64,000 nucleotides of DNA from an uncultured Porphyromonadaceae bacterium (GCA_947177685.1 CAMWVE010000011.1:1-64000); one strand, 5' to 3'. Shown: positions 9,022 to 17,318, counted from the first letter of the stretch. Made by a program: numbers and translations. Notes: a model not told the origin generated them from the sequence alone.

Positions 9022-10184
9022 GACTCAGATTGTGGCAAGTCGTAGAAATGTTTGATTTTCATTGATTCCGGATTGCACGATGTTATGGCGTCGACCATAA
9101 TGCGCAAAGTATCCGGTTTATAATAGGGGTTCTGCGAAGATTCTGCCTGACGGATTCCCTCGTCCGAGAGCGCGTAGCTGATGGCGTCGCGGATTTCATC
9201 GGCTGAAATTCCGCAGTGAATGACCGAAGTGGCAACAATTCGTCCGCGTTGCCGTATGCCAATATCAACGGTGGGAATGTGCATCGACGGCACTTCGACA
9301 ATGCCGCTCGATGAGTTGCCTACCACTGCCGCAACAAACTGCAGCGCAGAGAGATAACGCAATCTGCCGAGCGACGGCACCACCTTGACTCTTTCAGGAT
9401 TCTCCGATGCGTAGCGGTCGATGCGGTCAATTATTGCCCTGCCGTCAGCGTCGTTGTTGGGATATGTGAACAACACCTTCATTTCAGGGAAGGAATCGAG
9501 CGCCTCGATAAGCGCCTCAATGGCATCAGCCGATGAAAGTTCAGCCCGCGTGGTAGGATGCAGCGTCACAAGCAGCGTTTGCTTATCAACTTCAAATCCA
9601 AGCGAGTCAGCAAGTTGCGACTGAGTCATCAGCGGCATGGTCATGATGTTGTGGACGCCGATAGCTCCTGTGTTGATCACACGGTGCGGCTCCTCGCCCA
9701 TGGCAATCACGCGGCGGCGATAAGGCTCCGTGGCAACAAGGTGAAGCGACGACAGCTTGGTGATGGCGTGACGGATGTTGTCATCAATGGCACCTTCTGA
9801 AATCTCACCACCGGCAATGTGTATGATAGGTATCCCGAACACTGTGGCGACAGATGCCACGGCAAGCATCTCATAGCGGTCGCCCAAAATGAGGAGAAGG
9901 TCGGGGTTCAGACGGCTGAACGCATCAGCCATGCCTCGGGCACACTCGGTCATGGCGCACGCCACGGCTGCCGGAGAGTCTGCACCGGTGGTCATAGGCA
10001 CGCGGAAGGCTACCTCGAAGCCGTCAGCAATAATTTCATCAATGGTGTTTCCATAGACAGGGTCAAGGTGCATGTTGGTGGCAACAATCTGCACCGTAAC
10101 ACGCCCGGAATCAGTCAAGGCGCGTGCCACCGGACTGAGCAGTCCCCAGTCAGCACGCGTGCCGGTAACTATCGCAATCTTCAT
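9018..10184 (-). CDS. UDP-N-acetylglucosamine 2-epimerase, hydrolysing (NeuC/LegG-like)
   Basis: From the ATG at 10184 the product is 388 residues and begins MKIAIVTGTRADWGLL, the classic start of hydrolysing UDP-GlcNAc 2-epimerases. These release ManNAc (or a 2,4-diacetamido analogue) as the first step to nonulosonic acids. Conserved motifs include LGDRYEM, HIAGGEISEG and VGNSSSG near the C-terminus. A longer frame to 10220 exists, but the -7 box TAAATTTG at 10190-10197 lies inside that extension, so 10184 is preferred. No neuB-like synthase gene follows or precedes it here, so the pathway is incomplete in the window. Confidence 0.87.
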   Translation of the reverse strand: MKIAIVTGTRADWGLLSPVARALTDSGRVTVQIVATNMHLDPVYGNTIDEIIADGFEVAFRVPMTTGADSPAAVACAMTECARGMADAFSRLNPDLLLILGDRYEMLAVASVATVFGIPIIHIAGGEISEGAIDDNIRHAITKLSSLHLVATEPYRRRVIAMGEEPHRVINTGAIGVHNIMTMPLMTQSQLADSLGFEVDKQTLLVTLHPTTRAELSSADAIEALIEALDSFPEMKVLFTYPNNDADGRAIIDRIDRYASENPERVKVVPSLGRLRYLSALQFVAAVVGNSSSGIVEVPSMHIPTVDIGIRQRGRIVATSVIHCGISADEIRDAISYALSDEGIRQAESSQNPYYKPDTLRIMVDAITSCNPESMKIKHFYDLPQSES

Positions 10185-10189
10185 AACTA

Positions 10190-10220
10190 CAAATTTAATC
10201 CTTTTTCTTGTAATAATCAA
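10190..10220 (-). promoter_or_regulatory. Promoter of the neuC-like operon
   Basis: TTG (10218-10220) and TAAATTTG (10190-10197) on the minus strand are 20 nt apart. The ATG at 10184 is 5 nt after the -7 box, so the mRNA should be leaderless or nearly so. The -33 box falls inside the spacer of the opposing promoter. Confidence 0.6.
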
Positions 10221-10239
10221 TATTAAATTATTATATTTG
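10208..10239 (+). promoter_or_regulatory. Promoter of the DUF4465 lipoprotein gene
   Basis: TTG (10208-10210) and TATATTTG (10232-10239) are 21 nt apart on the plus strand. Transcription would start about 40 nt before the ATG at 10286. It overlaps the divergent neuC promoter almost completely. Confidence 0.6.
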
Positions 10240-10285
10240 CAAAAATTTATTATAAACCACTAATCATAAACACACTTAGCTATTT

Positions 10286-11062
10286 ATGAAACTGATCAAA
10301 ACCTTATTTGCCGCCACTGCTCTGACAGCACTGTCTGCTACAATGGTATCATGCAGCGATAATGACGACACTGACAACAGCCTGCTCCTGCTGTTCACCA
10401 GTCAGAACCTGAAAATTGACCCCACTACAAAGGCGTGGGCTGACTGCTATGTAGAAAGCGCTGAAAATGACCTGAATTATGCAGGCTTCCAGTTCTCACA
10501 CTCTGCCAATGAAGCTTGGAAAAGCTGGACCGGCTTCTGCCCTACCTCCTCGAGTGACAACATATTCCACGATGTAGATCAGCCGGAATATCAATGGGGT
10601 TCGATTGCCGGAGGCGGCGTATTCGATGGCGTCCCCTACATGCTCGCTTTCTGGGACAGCTACAATGAACGTGACGGCATAGGCGACAAGCCCAGCGTGA
10701 GCATCAAGCTTGAGAATAGCCCATATAACTATTTCTACCCGCAGAAAATCGCCGTCACCAACAGTGCATACGGCTATTATGCAATGCGTTACGGCACTGC
10801 CTTCAACCGCGTGTTCGACGATGACGACAGCTTCAAGCTAATAATCATAGGCAAGCTCAACGGCAAAGTCACCGGAGAAGTGTCGTTCACACTTGCCGAC
10901 GGTCGCCGTATTCTTGCCGCATGGGCTGACTGCGATCTGACCCCACTGGGAGCAGTTGACGAGCTCTGCTTCCGCATGGAGTCAACCGACTCAGGCGAAT
11001 TTGGCATCAATAACCCCACCTATTTCTGCCTCGACAACTTCCGCTTTACAGTGAGCAAGTAA
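10286..11062 (+). CDS. DUF4465 domain lipoprotein
   Basis: The 258-residue protein has a lipoprotein signal peptide with a Cys in TMVSCSDNDD (about residue 23), so it should be anchored in the outer membrane and probably surface exposed. The rest shows DUF4465 features: a WADCYVESA segment, GGGVFDGVPYMLAFWD with its F-W-D end, NSAYGYYAM, and the C-terminal FCLDNFRFTVSK. DUF4465 proteins of Bacteroidetes are thought to be carbohydrate- or ligand-binding surface proteins; no function is proven. The last 28 nt before the stop are duplicated just downstream, and a strong terminator follows. Confidence 0.85.
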   Translation: MKLIKTLFAATALTALSATMVSCSDNDDTDNSLLLLFTSQNLKIDPTTKAWADCYVESAENDLNYAGFQFSHSANEAWKSWTGFCPTSSSDNIFHDVDQPEYQWGSIAGGGVFDGVPYMLAFWDSYNERDGIGDKPSVSIKLENSPYNYFYPQKIAVTNSAYGYYAMRYGTAFNRVFDDDDSFKLIIIGKLNGKVTGEVSFTLADGRRILAAWADCDLTPLGAVDELCFRMESTDSGEFGINNPTYFCLDNFRFTVSK

Positions 11063-11098
11063 AAGCCGTTCGACAACGTCCGCTTTACACTGAGCAAG
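11032..11098 (+). repeat. Imperfect tandem duplication of the DUF4465 gene 3' end
   Basis: The 28 bases 11032-11059 (coding for DNFRFTVSK) recur at 11071-11098 with two substitutions, separated by an 11-nt segment containing the stop codon. The second copy is out of the coding sequence, so it looks like a small duplication scar. Confidence 0.85.
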
Positions 11099-11134
11099 AA
11101 ACTCCGTTTAAAATACGAATAACCCCGGATCAAC

Positions 11135-11170
11135 AAGACTGCCTGACAACTTCGGGCAGTCTTTGTTTTT
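11135..11170 (+). terminator. Intrinsic terminator of the DUF4465 gene
   Basis: AAGACTGCC (11135-11143) and GGCAGTCTT (11155-11163) form a perfect 9-bp stem with an 11-nt loop, followed by TGTTTTT. It ends the plus-strand lipoprotein gene. Confidence 0.85.
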
Positions 11171-11249
11171 CATATATGCATAACGGGTATGCCGAAAGTA
11201 CGGCACACCCGTTGACAACAAGCATTAACTCTATTGAAAAGAGCCGAAT

Positions 11250-12506
11250 CTAAATTCTCGGATTAACAACTGCGCCTGCGAGCATTATGACTCCGGGGCG
11301 CTCATTGTAGTTAGCCGGTCGAATATGGTAAATGAAGGGGCGGTCGAATTTCACAGTAACTGAAGGATATACGGGTTGAGGACCTATGGGAGCTGTACCT
11401 ATAGGAGTTTCATAAGCCACTGCGAATTCTACACCTTGCTCATTTAGTTTCATTGAGGTAGACTGATTGGTTATAACAGACACAGTTCCAAGCCCCATTG
11501 CCGAGAGGTCAAGAGCATCCACATTGATTCCCATATTATTTATAATTTCAGGCATGGAAATGCGATTTTCTACTTTAAACGCAGGTAGACTTAACGTGAC
11601 ATGATAGGTTGAAGGTCTCAGATTATCAAGCACCTCAGGCGTAAGAAGATCCATCAGTTCGTTCAAGCTCACACCGTCAGCCGGAAGGAAAAGCTCAATA
11701 TGATTGTAAGATCCGGCAAAAGATTTACAAACATATTGGAATTTTTCATGTGATGCATAATTAGTCAGATATGTCATGTTCATCATATTGACTTTAATGT
11801 CACCACCGGGTGCATGAAACAGTTCGGTTCTTGTATTTTCAGGTTTAAATACGGTCCCCCAGTCTCCTGAAAAATATATGGCATTTGTTGAAACCATAGG
11901 CAGGGTGGCATACTCCTTCCAACTACCCGGGAGGATTTTTTCAATCAAACCTTTTGATCTACGGCTGACCCACTTGTTTATGGTAGGCACGGTGGCAGGA
12001 TTACCGAAATCAACAGATTCTACAATGCCATTGAAAACAGTTTTGACAGTTGAGGAAAATTCAGGATTGATGACATAGTGATCTGCAACCCAAAAAATGT
12101 TGCTAATTTTGACGCATGAGCCTCGATTGTCGTTTGGCAGGCAGTGCATAATTTTTTCATTCAGGGCGTTAATAGCCTCTAAATCATCCACATTCAGAGT
12201 CTTTAGCATTTGATTGCGGGTATTTCCTGAAGCACCGTTTGCCAAAGCGCTCAGATACAATTCGGCACTCAGCGGCGAACAGCAGAAATCACAGGTTGGG
12301 TTTGAGGCAGCCACTTCCTTCAGAAAATTGTAATTGAATGTTTCAAGGGCGGAGGCTGTTTCGAGTTCATCCAAAGAAAAATTACAGGTTGTATTCAACT
12401 CCCAGTCAGGGTCATCAATGGGAAAATCAGGTTCTGGAACTGAAATCTCGTCAGAGCAAGCCCCTAAGGCAAGCAAAAGCGGAAGTAGTAAGAAATATTT
12501 TTTCAT
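11250..12506 (-). CDS. Serpin family lipoprotein
   Basis: The 418-residue protein has a lipobox signal peptide (LLALGACSDE, Cys near 17) and a complete serpin fold. Visible are the helix A/B region with FCCSPLSAELYLSALANGASGNT, the NAIYFSGDWGTVF shutter strand, and the C-terminal FDRPFIYHIRP. Serpins trap serine or cysteine proteases by cleavage of a reactive-centre loop. A lipidated, probably surface-displayed serpin could protect the cell from host or competitor proteases. The hinge (EQGVEFAVAYET) keeps P17 Glu and P15 Gly but has bulky Val, Phe, Val and Tyr where inhibitory serpins prefer Thr/Ala, so inhibitory activity is uncertain. Confidence 0.92.
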   Translation of the reverse strand: MKKYFLLLPLLLALGACSDEISVPEPDFPIDDPDWELNTTCNFSLDELETASALETFNYNFLKEVAASNPTCDFCCSPLSAELYLSALANGASGNTRNQMLKTLNVDDLEAINALNEKIMHCLPNDNRGSCVKISNIFWVADHYVINPEFSSTVKTVFNGIVESVDFGNPATVPTINKWVSRRSKGLIEKILPGSWKEYATLPMVSTNAIYFSGDWGTVFKPENTRTELFHAPGGDIKVNMMNMTYLTNYASHEKFQYVCKSFAGSYNHIELFLPADGVSLNELMDLLTPEVLDNLRPSTYHVTLSLPAFKVENRISMPEIINNMGINVDALDLSAMGLGTVSVITNQSTSMKLNEQGVEFAVAYETPIGTAPIGPQPVYPSVTVKFDRPFIYHIRPANYNERPGVIMLAGAVVNPRI

Positions 12507-12571
12507 AACAATCAGGTTATAGGTTTCACAAAGTTACTCAAAATATTTATAAAGTCTGTTTTGGATTTAAA

Positions 12572-12859
12572 CTAATTTTGGTAAGGATAGGCAATAACTT
12601 TCAAACCTTTAATCGGAAAAGGACCTCCTGATACAAAATCCCCTGATATAAAACTTGTGTTAACATAAACGTTGTTATAATATCCATCAGAGGAACCCCA
12701 GTTAACTTTTACCCAACTTTTCCCAAGAAGATGCCTCGGTCGAGGTTCAATTTCAATATTATTTTCGGGATCTTCTTTTATTGGAATAGTTGTGTCATCG
12801 GCAAAAAGGTTATACATTGCAAAAATCAGGAGAAAGGAAGTTGTGATAAAATTTTTCAT
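12572..12859 (-). CDS. Small exported protein of unknown function
   Basis: This 95-residue product has a clear signal peptide (MKNFITTSFLLIFAMYNLFA) and a mature part of about 74 residues. The mature part has an acidic start, a PRPRHLLGKSW segment and an aromatic, glycine-rich end (GYYNNVYVNTS, VIAYPYQN). I recognise no family. It lies 65 nt upstream of the serpin gene on the same strand and downstream of the TPR regulator. A TAATTTTG box at 12882-12889 is a plausible -7 element. A secreted partner of the serpin is possible but only from proximity. Confidence 0.6.
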   Translation of the reverse strand: MKNFITTSFLLIFAMYNLFADDTTIPIKEDPENNIEIEPRPRHLLGKSWVKVNWGSSDGYYNNVYVNTSFISGDFVSGGPFPIKGLKVIAYPYQN

Positions 12860-12916
12860 AATGATTGGATTTAAATTTTCACAAAATTACACACCCAAAA
12901 TGAGAAATATATCAAA

Positions 12917-12971
12917 AAATAGTACGGAAAATAGTACGGAAATTGCGTCAGAAAGGTCTTCCGAACTATTT
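12917..12971 (-). terminator. Terminator of the TPR regulator with duplicated arm
   Basis: The 12-bp unit AAATAGTACGGA is tandemly repeated (12917-12928, 12929-12940). It is inverted-complementary, with one mismatch, to 12960-12971. On the minus strand the hairpin ends in ACTATTTT, 31 nt after the regulator stop. Either tandem copy can pair with the single opposite arm. Confidence 0.5.
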
Positions 12972-13002
12972 TGCTTTCAAAATTAAAAAAAGAATGTGAG
13001 TA

Positions 13003-14691
13003 TTAAAGAATCCTTATCAAAGCATCGACTTCGCTCAACCGAACTTTTTCCCCAAATATTTTTGTACCGAACGATTCTCGGCGCGAGCTGATGGCAGTTT
13101 TGGAACGACCGAGCAAATCTGCCATTATGGCAGGGCTTACTGAAAATTTTATAAGAATAGCGGTGTGGATGTCAGTCGGTTTCAACGCCGAATCAAAAAT
13201 AATTTCAAGATTATTCAAAAAGAGAGGTGATATTTTTAGAATTGCTGAGAGAAGATCATCCCATAATGGATTATCTTCCGGAATGACCCTCCGTTGTACC
13301 ATAGCCTCTCTGAGAAGCATGTATGCAGGAGTGTTGGTGAGAAACTTTTGTTCACGACTATTGTTTTTTCTGTCAACCAGTATTTTCAATTTGGAAAGCA
13401 ACTGCTCCTTCAACAACATTTTCTTTTCAAAAAAGTCAGGTTCATTGTCATCAATATCACTTTTGAATCGAGACAGTTCGGCAGTGAGCATTTTGATATT
13501 TTCATCCGCTTCTTGTAATTTCAATCGTTGTCGTTTGGTTTTTAATTGCATTAACAGAATTAGAACAGACGCTGTCAGAATGATAATTATAGCCATTATG
13601 AGCCAGTTGAGCATTTTCCTTTTTGCATTTTCCGCCTTAATCCTTTCACGTTGCTGTACTAAATAATTATATCTTGTATTTTGAATTAATATTAACTGAT
13701 TGCCATTTTTTTTGATAGAGCGATAGGTAGCTTTTATCAGCTTATTAGCGTATTGGGTTATAGTGTCAGTAGGCAGTTTTTCTATGATCCCTTTTGAAAG
13801 TAAGATAGCATAGACTCTGGAATTATATCCTTGGTCATCAAAATTTTTTGTTAGATTGGCATAATGTTGTGCAGAATCAAGCATACCTACTTTGTAATAA
13901 ACCTCGGCTGCTGTGGCATAGGCATGGGGCTTTATTACATCATCAGCTGCTGCAATTGCCGTAGAAATCAATGTTAATGCTGTATCAATATTGCCTGAAT
14001 ACATTTTCATACATGCAAGATCCAACTGTTGATCCGCTTTAATATGCGGATAGTCATTCCCTGCAATTTCTAACACTTTATTCGCTACATATTAAGATTT
14101 GGCGTAATCATTCATAATATAGTAACTATTTCCAAGATCAACCAAATCATAAAGCATGTTTAGTGTATCACCTAAAATCGAATCAATTTTTATCGCCTCG
14201 ATATGTGCATTAACCGCGTGCTCATACATGTGTGCATTATCGAAAATGAATCCCATGTTGGCAAGCACTTTGGCTCGGAGAATAAGATCTTTGTCGTCAG
14301 GTACTTCATCAAGGGCTTCATGATAAAATTCAAGGGCAGTGGGATAATCACCAATATCTGTGTAGACTCTCCCGGCATAGTAATGGAGTTCAGGCAAGTT
14401 AACGGAGCGAGGATATTTATTTCCGTAGTGGAGTGCGAGCAGTAGAAGGGAGTCAGAGGTATGGTCAATGAATAATTTGTCATTAGCCTTTATGGTAAGG
14501 AAATGGTAGAGATATAGATCATGGTCAGAGAGCGACTGCTGCGAGATTGTGTCAAGGATGGCGAGCGTTTGTTGTGGCACAGAGTCAACAAGCTGTTCCG
14601 CACGGATCAATACAGAATCAGAAGCTGAGTGCCGGCACCCGACGAGCGACAACAGTACTAAGGCAATGATGACAGGCAGTAGACGCATCAA
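13003..14691 (-). pseudogene. TPR-containing membrane regulator interrupted by an in-frame stop
   Basis: From the ATG at 14691 the frame encodes a lipoprotein-like signal sequence (LLSLVGCRHS), TPR repeats and then ends at TAA 14094-14092 after 199 residues. The same frame resumes immediately and runs 362 further codons to 13003. That part completes the TPR array, a membrane helix (about LNWLIMAIIIILTASVLILLM), a coiled coil, and a C-terminal helix-turn-helix-like domain (IMADLLGRSKTAISSRRESFG). This is the Bacteroidetes family of TPR transmembrane regulators. One base change removes the stop, so the lesion is a nonsense mutation, not a frameshift. A GTG at 14076 could restart translation. 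Confidence 0.8.
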
Positions 14692-14765
14692 TAAGGAAAG
14701 CTCGAATTAAATGTGGATGCTTAGTGTCTTAGTTACAGATAATAAGACACTTATATAATAAAACA

Positions 14766-14797
14766 CAAAGGTAGATCTTTTTATTTAAAAATACAAA
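14766..14797 (-). promoter_or_regulatory. Promoter of the TPR regulator
   Basis: On the minus strand TTTG (14794-14797) and TACCTTTG (14766-14773) are exactly 20 nt apart. The leader to the ATG at 14691 would be about 70 nt. Confidence 0.65.
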
Positions 14798-14817
14798 TGT
14801 TAAAAACAGACAAAGAA

Positions 14818-14954
14818 CCCTGCCGGGAATGAGCAGCCCGACTAATGGGGGCTATTCACTATCGACAGGGGTAAAAAAAGAATTGATTGTCTCTCGACAA
14901 CCAACCTTAGTTAACCTTAAATCTAATACCATGAAAAACACGCTGCAAAATTAA
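14818..14954 (+). other. Orphan structured leader followed by a 7-codon reading frame
   Basis: 14818-14870 folds into a long stem: CCCTGCCG (14818-14825) with CGACAGGG (14863-14870), one mismatch, then GAAT/ATTC and AGCCC (14835-14839)/GGGCT (14849-14853). It is followed by an AT-rich leader of the kind that precedes Bacteroidales outer-membrane protein genes and by an ATG at 14931. That frame stops after seven codons (MKNTLQN). The rest of 14692-15201 shows only the gtrA terminator and no gene. It may be the scar of a deleted gene. Confidence 0.4.
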
Positions 14955-15149
14955 TGCTTTAATTCGGTTGCACCTAACAATAAGATGAAAATTTGCATTG
15001 ATTTAACATTAATTTGCATAATATGTCGTAATGACAGCAAAATAATATAGCAAAGTGTTAGATATAACTAAATTTGATTGCTTTTTGATACACACATTTC
15101 AGTTAGCGGTATTTCCTTATACATTTGACAAAATAACACTTATTAACAA

Positions 15150-15183
15150 ATTGCAGCAGTGTATGCGATACACTGCTGCAAAT
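15150..15183 (-). terminator. Intrinsic terminator of the pheS-gtrA operon
   Basis: A perfect 15-bp inverted repeat (arms 15150-15164 and 15168... to 15183, loop GCG at 15165-15167; the outermost pair is A15150-T15183) lies 18 nt after the gtrA stop. On the minus strand it is followed by TTTGTTAA. Confidence 0.75.
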
Positions 15184-15201
15184 CAATATGTTATGCAATT
15201 C

Positions 15202-15633
15202 TTAAATACGGAATGTGACCAGACGGTTGTAAAGAAAATTTAGCAAAGTGTAAAGCACCATGCCAATAATTGTGGCGATTCCATACCCGCTGACAGTGTA
15301 AAAACCTAAATCAATGAGCAAATTGCCAAGGAAGGTGTGTTCATTCAGAACCCAGACGGCAAGGAACTGAACTCCGTAACAGAATAAGAACCCAATCAAA
15401 AACTTGACCGCCTCCTTACCCATTCCCTTGTGAGACTTGAACACCCACTTCTTGTTCCATAGGAATGAATTTATGACACCCCCCACATAGCCGATTGCAT
15501 TGCTGACATACTCGTTGACACCGAGCAGGGTTTTAAAGATAAAGATAAGAGCAAGGGTGACGAGGGTGTTAATCACACCCACCATTGCATACTTGGTAAA
15601 TTGTATTGCTGTTTGACGGCTATTCAGTTCCAT
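15202..15633 (-). CDS. GtrA family membrane protein
   Basis: This 143-residue protein has four predicted membrane helices and the GtrA signature: FTKYAMVGVINTLVTLALIFIF at the N-terminus, GYVGGVINSFLWNKKWVF in the middle. GtrA-family proteins help move or present polyprenyl-linked sugars for surface polysaccharide modification. The gene overlaps the upstream TRIC-family gene by 14 nt and is the last of the pheS-crcB-nth-TRIC-gtrA run, followed by a strong terminator. The specific glycan substrate cannot be inferred. Confidence 0.87.
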   Translation of the reverse strand: MELNSRQTAIQFTKYAMVGVINTLVTLALIFIFKTLLGVNEYVSNAIGYVGGVINSFLWNKKWVFKSHKGMGKEAVKFLIGFLFCYGVQFLAVWVLNEHTFLGNLLIDLGFYTVSGYGIATIIGMVLYTLLNFLYNRLVTFRI

Positions 15634-16273
15634 TGTTTTCGTTGATGTTTTCTGTTTTCTTATATTGGTAGTTCAATATCGGAAGTGACCATTTGAAATG
15701 TATCGCACACATGCGCAGTCCCACCACGGTCACGGCGCATCCTGCCTGCTGAATCATGTCGCTGCATCCGAGCAGCCAGCAAATCCAGTAAACGAGTCCG
15801 CCGGCAATGCATGCCGTGGCATAAATATCCTTGCGGAAGAAAAGCGGCTCAATGTTGATGAGTATGTCGCGGATGACTCCACCGAACGATCCGGTTATCA
15901 TACCCATAGAGATCGCTACCCAGAACGGATAACCCATCATGAGCGATTTCTGAATACCTATCACCACGAAAAGGGCAAGACCTATGGCGTCGAAAATGAA
16001 AAGCGACCGGTTAAAACCCACCAGAGCACGACGGAATATTATGGTGATTGCCAGCGAGATGCCTGTCACAAGCAAATATAGCGGGGTCTGCATCCAGAAC
16101 ACCGGAATGTCGAGCAGCACATCGCGCAAGGTTCCGCCACCGATGGCTGTGACAAGACCGATGATGTAGGCGCCGAACCAGTCGAAACTGCGGGCGGCAG
16201 CCAGTCGGATTCCGGAGATGGCGAAGGCTATGGTGCCTACGACCTCTATGATGATGAGAAACAGATCATCCAT
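15620..16273 (-). CDS. Trimeric intracellular cation channel (TRIC/UPF0126) family protein
   Basis: From the ATG at 16273 the product is 217 residues with about seven membrane helices in two repeated UPF0126 halves: GTIAFAISGIRLAAARSFDW with GGGTLRD, and FVVIGIQKSLMMGY with FGGVIRDIL. Prokaryotic TRIC proteins form potassium-permeable channels in the inner membrane; the YadS/YicG subgroup has also been linked to amino acid transport. An upstream extension to 16345 would overlap nth by about 70 nt and lacks family similarity, so the later ATG, 2 nt after the nth stop, is preferred. Confidence 0.88.
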   Translation of the reverse strand: MDDLFLIIIEVVGTIAFAISGIRLAAARSFDWFGAYIIGLVTAIGGGTLRDVLLDIPVFWMQTPLYLLVTGISLAITIIFRRALVGFNRSLFIFDAIGLALFVVIGIQKSLMMGYPFWVAISMGMITGSFGGVIRDILINIEPLFFRKDIYATACIAGGLVYWICWLLGCSDMIQQAGCAVTVVGLRMCAIHFKWSLPILNYQYKKTENINENNGTE

Positions 16274-16275
16274 GG

Positions 16276-16938
16276 CTATTTCTTTGCTTTTGCCTGACTT
16301 TTCAAACCGGTCTGATAATGACGGCAGTAAGGGCGGATGCCACAATCAAGACAATCGGGACGGCGAGCTTTGCAGACGTAGCGACCGTGCAGAATCAGCC
16401 AGTGATGGGCAATGCCTAACTGCTGAGGGGGTATGTGGCTGGTAAGTTCTTTTTCGGTGTGCAGCGGCGACGGGCTATCGGTTGTCAGACCAATACGCTC
16501 GCTGACACGGTAGACATGCGTGTCGACCGGCATGGCAGGCTGACCGAACACCACACTGAGCATGACATTTGCGGTCTTTCGACCTACTCCGGGAAGTTTG
16601 AGCAGATTATCCATGTCGGAGGGTATCTCGCCCCCAAATTCATCCACAATCATTCGGGCAGCCTCGACAAGTTTTTTCGATTTCTGATTGGGATAGGAAA
16701 CAGACTTGACATACTCAAACACCTGCTCAGGGGTGGCTGCCGCGAGCGCTTCGGCATCGGGATAGGCTGCGAAAAGCGCCGGGGTGATGATGTTCACGCG
16801 CTTGTCAGTGCACTGCGCCGACAGAATCACTGCCAGAAGCAGATGAAACGGTGTGTCGTAGTGCAACTCGGTCTGAGCAATGGGCATAGCTTGGGCGAAG
16901 TAAGCCAGAATGCCATCATATCGTTGTTTGAGTGTCAT
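16276..16938 (-). CDS. nth: Endonuclease III
   Basis: The 220-residue DNA glycosylase/AP lyase removes oxidised pyrimidines in base excision repair. The helix-hairpin-helix motif LPGVGRKTANV contains the catalytic Lys, and VDTHV contains the catalytic Asp. The C-terminal 4Fe-4S cluster motif is intact (C-x6-C-x2-C-x5-C, CKARRPDCLDCGIRPYC). The ATG at 16938 overlaps the crcB stop as ATGA, which favours this start over an upstream one at 16983. Translation is probably coupled to crcB. Confidence 0.95.
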   Translation of the reverse strand: MTLKQRYDGILAYFAQAMPIAQTELHYDTPFHLLLAVILSAQCTDKRVNIITPALFAAYPDAEALAAATPEQVFEYVKSVSYPNQKSKKLVEAARMIVDEFGGEIPSDMDNLLKLPGVGRKTANVMLSVVFGQPAMPVDTHVYRVSERIGLTTDSPSPLHTEKELTSHIPPQQLGIAHHWLILHGRYVCKARRPDCLDCGIRPYCRHYQTGLKSQAKAKK

Positions 16939-17318
16939 GATAGTTTTATAAACCGTTGAGTTAGCCACACTGCTGACAGGCATGCTGACAGCGAGAAGAT
17001 GACGGATGCTGCCACATAGAGGAGCGCACGGAGCGCCTGCCCCTGCTCAAAGAGTCTGACGGCGTCAAGCGAAAATGAGGAGAAGGTGGTGAAACCTCCC
17101 AGAAATCCCGTCACTAACAACAGCCACCACATAGGGGACATGCAACTGCGGCTGAGCGCCCACATCACTCCTATAATAAACGAGCCGAGAATGTTGACCG
17201 TGAGGGTTGCGCCCCAGTGCGAGGCTGACGGAGGCATGGCAAGCTGACACAGATAGCGCGCCAACGCACCCGCAGCTCCGCCGAATGCCACTGCCACAAA
17301 GTTCACGACAGGTGTCAC
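16935..17318 (-). CDS. crcB: Fluoride efflux channel
   Basis: The 127-residue protein has four membrane helices and the Fluc/CrcB hallmarks: VNILGSFIIG with the conserved Asn, and GGFTTFSSFSLD, the pore/sodium-site segment. It forms dual-topology dimers that export fluoride across the inner membrane. It begins 10 nt after pheS and overlaps nth by 4 nt. Many crcB genes are controlled by a fluoride riboswitch, but the 10-nt gap to pheS leaves no room for one here. Confidence 0.94.
   Translation of the reverse strand: MTPVVNFVAVAFGGAAGALARYLCQLAMPPSASHWGATLTVNILGSFIIGVMWALSRSCMSPMWWLLLVTGFLGGFTTFSSFSLDAVRLFEQGQALRALLYVAASVIFSLSACLSAVWLTQRFIKLS

Noticed and set aside
14818-14870. Intrinsic terminator for the gtrA operon
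   Set aside because: It is more than 300 nt past the gtrA stop, and a better terminator is present at 15150-15183.
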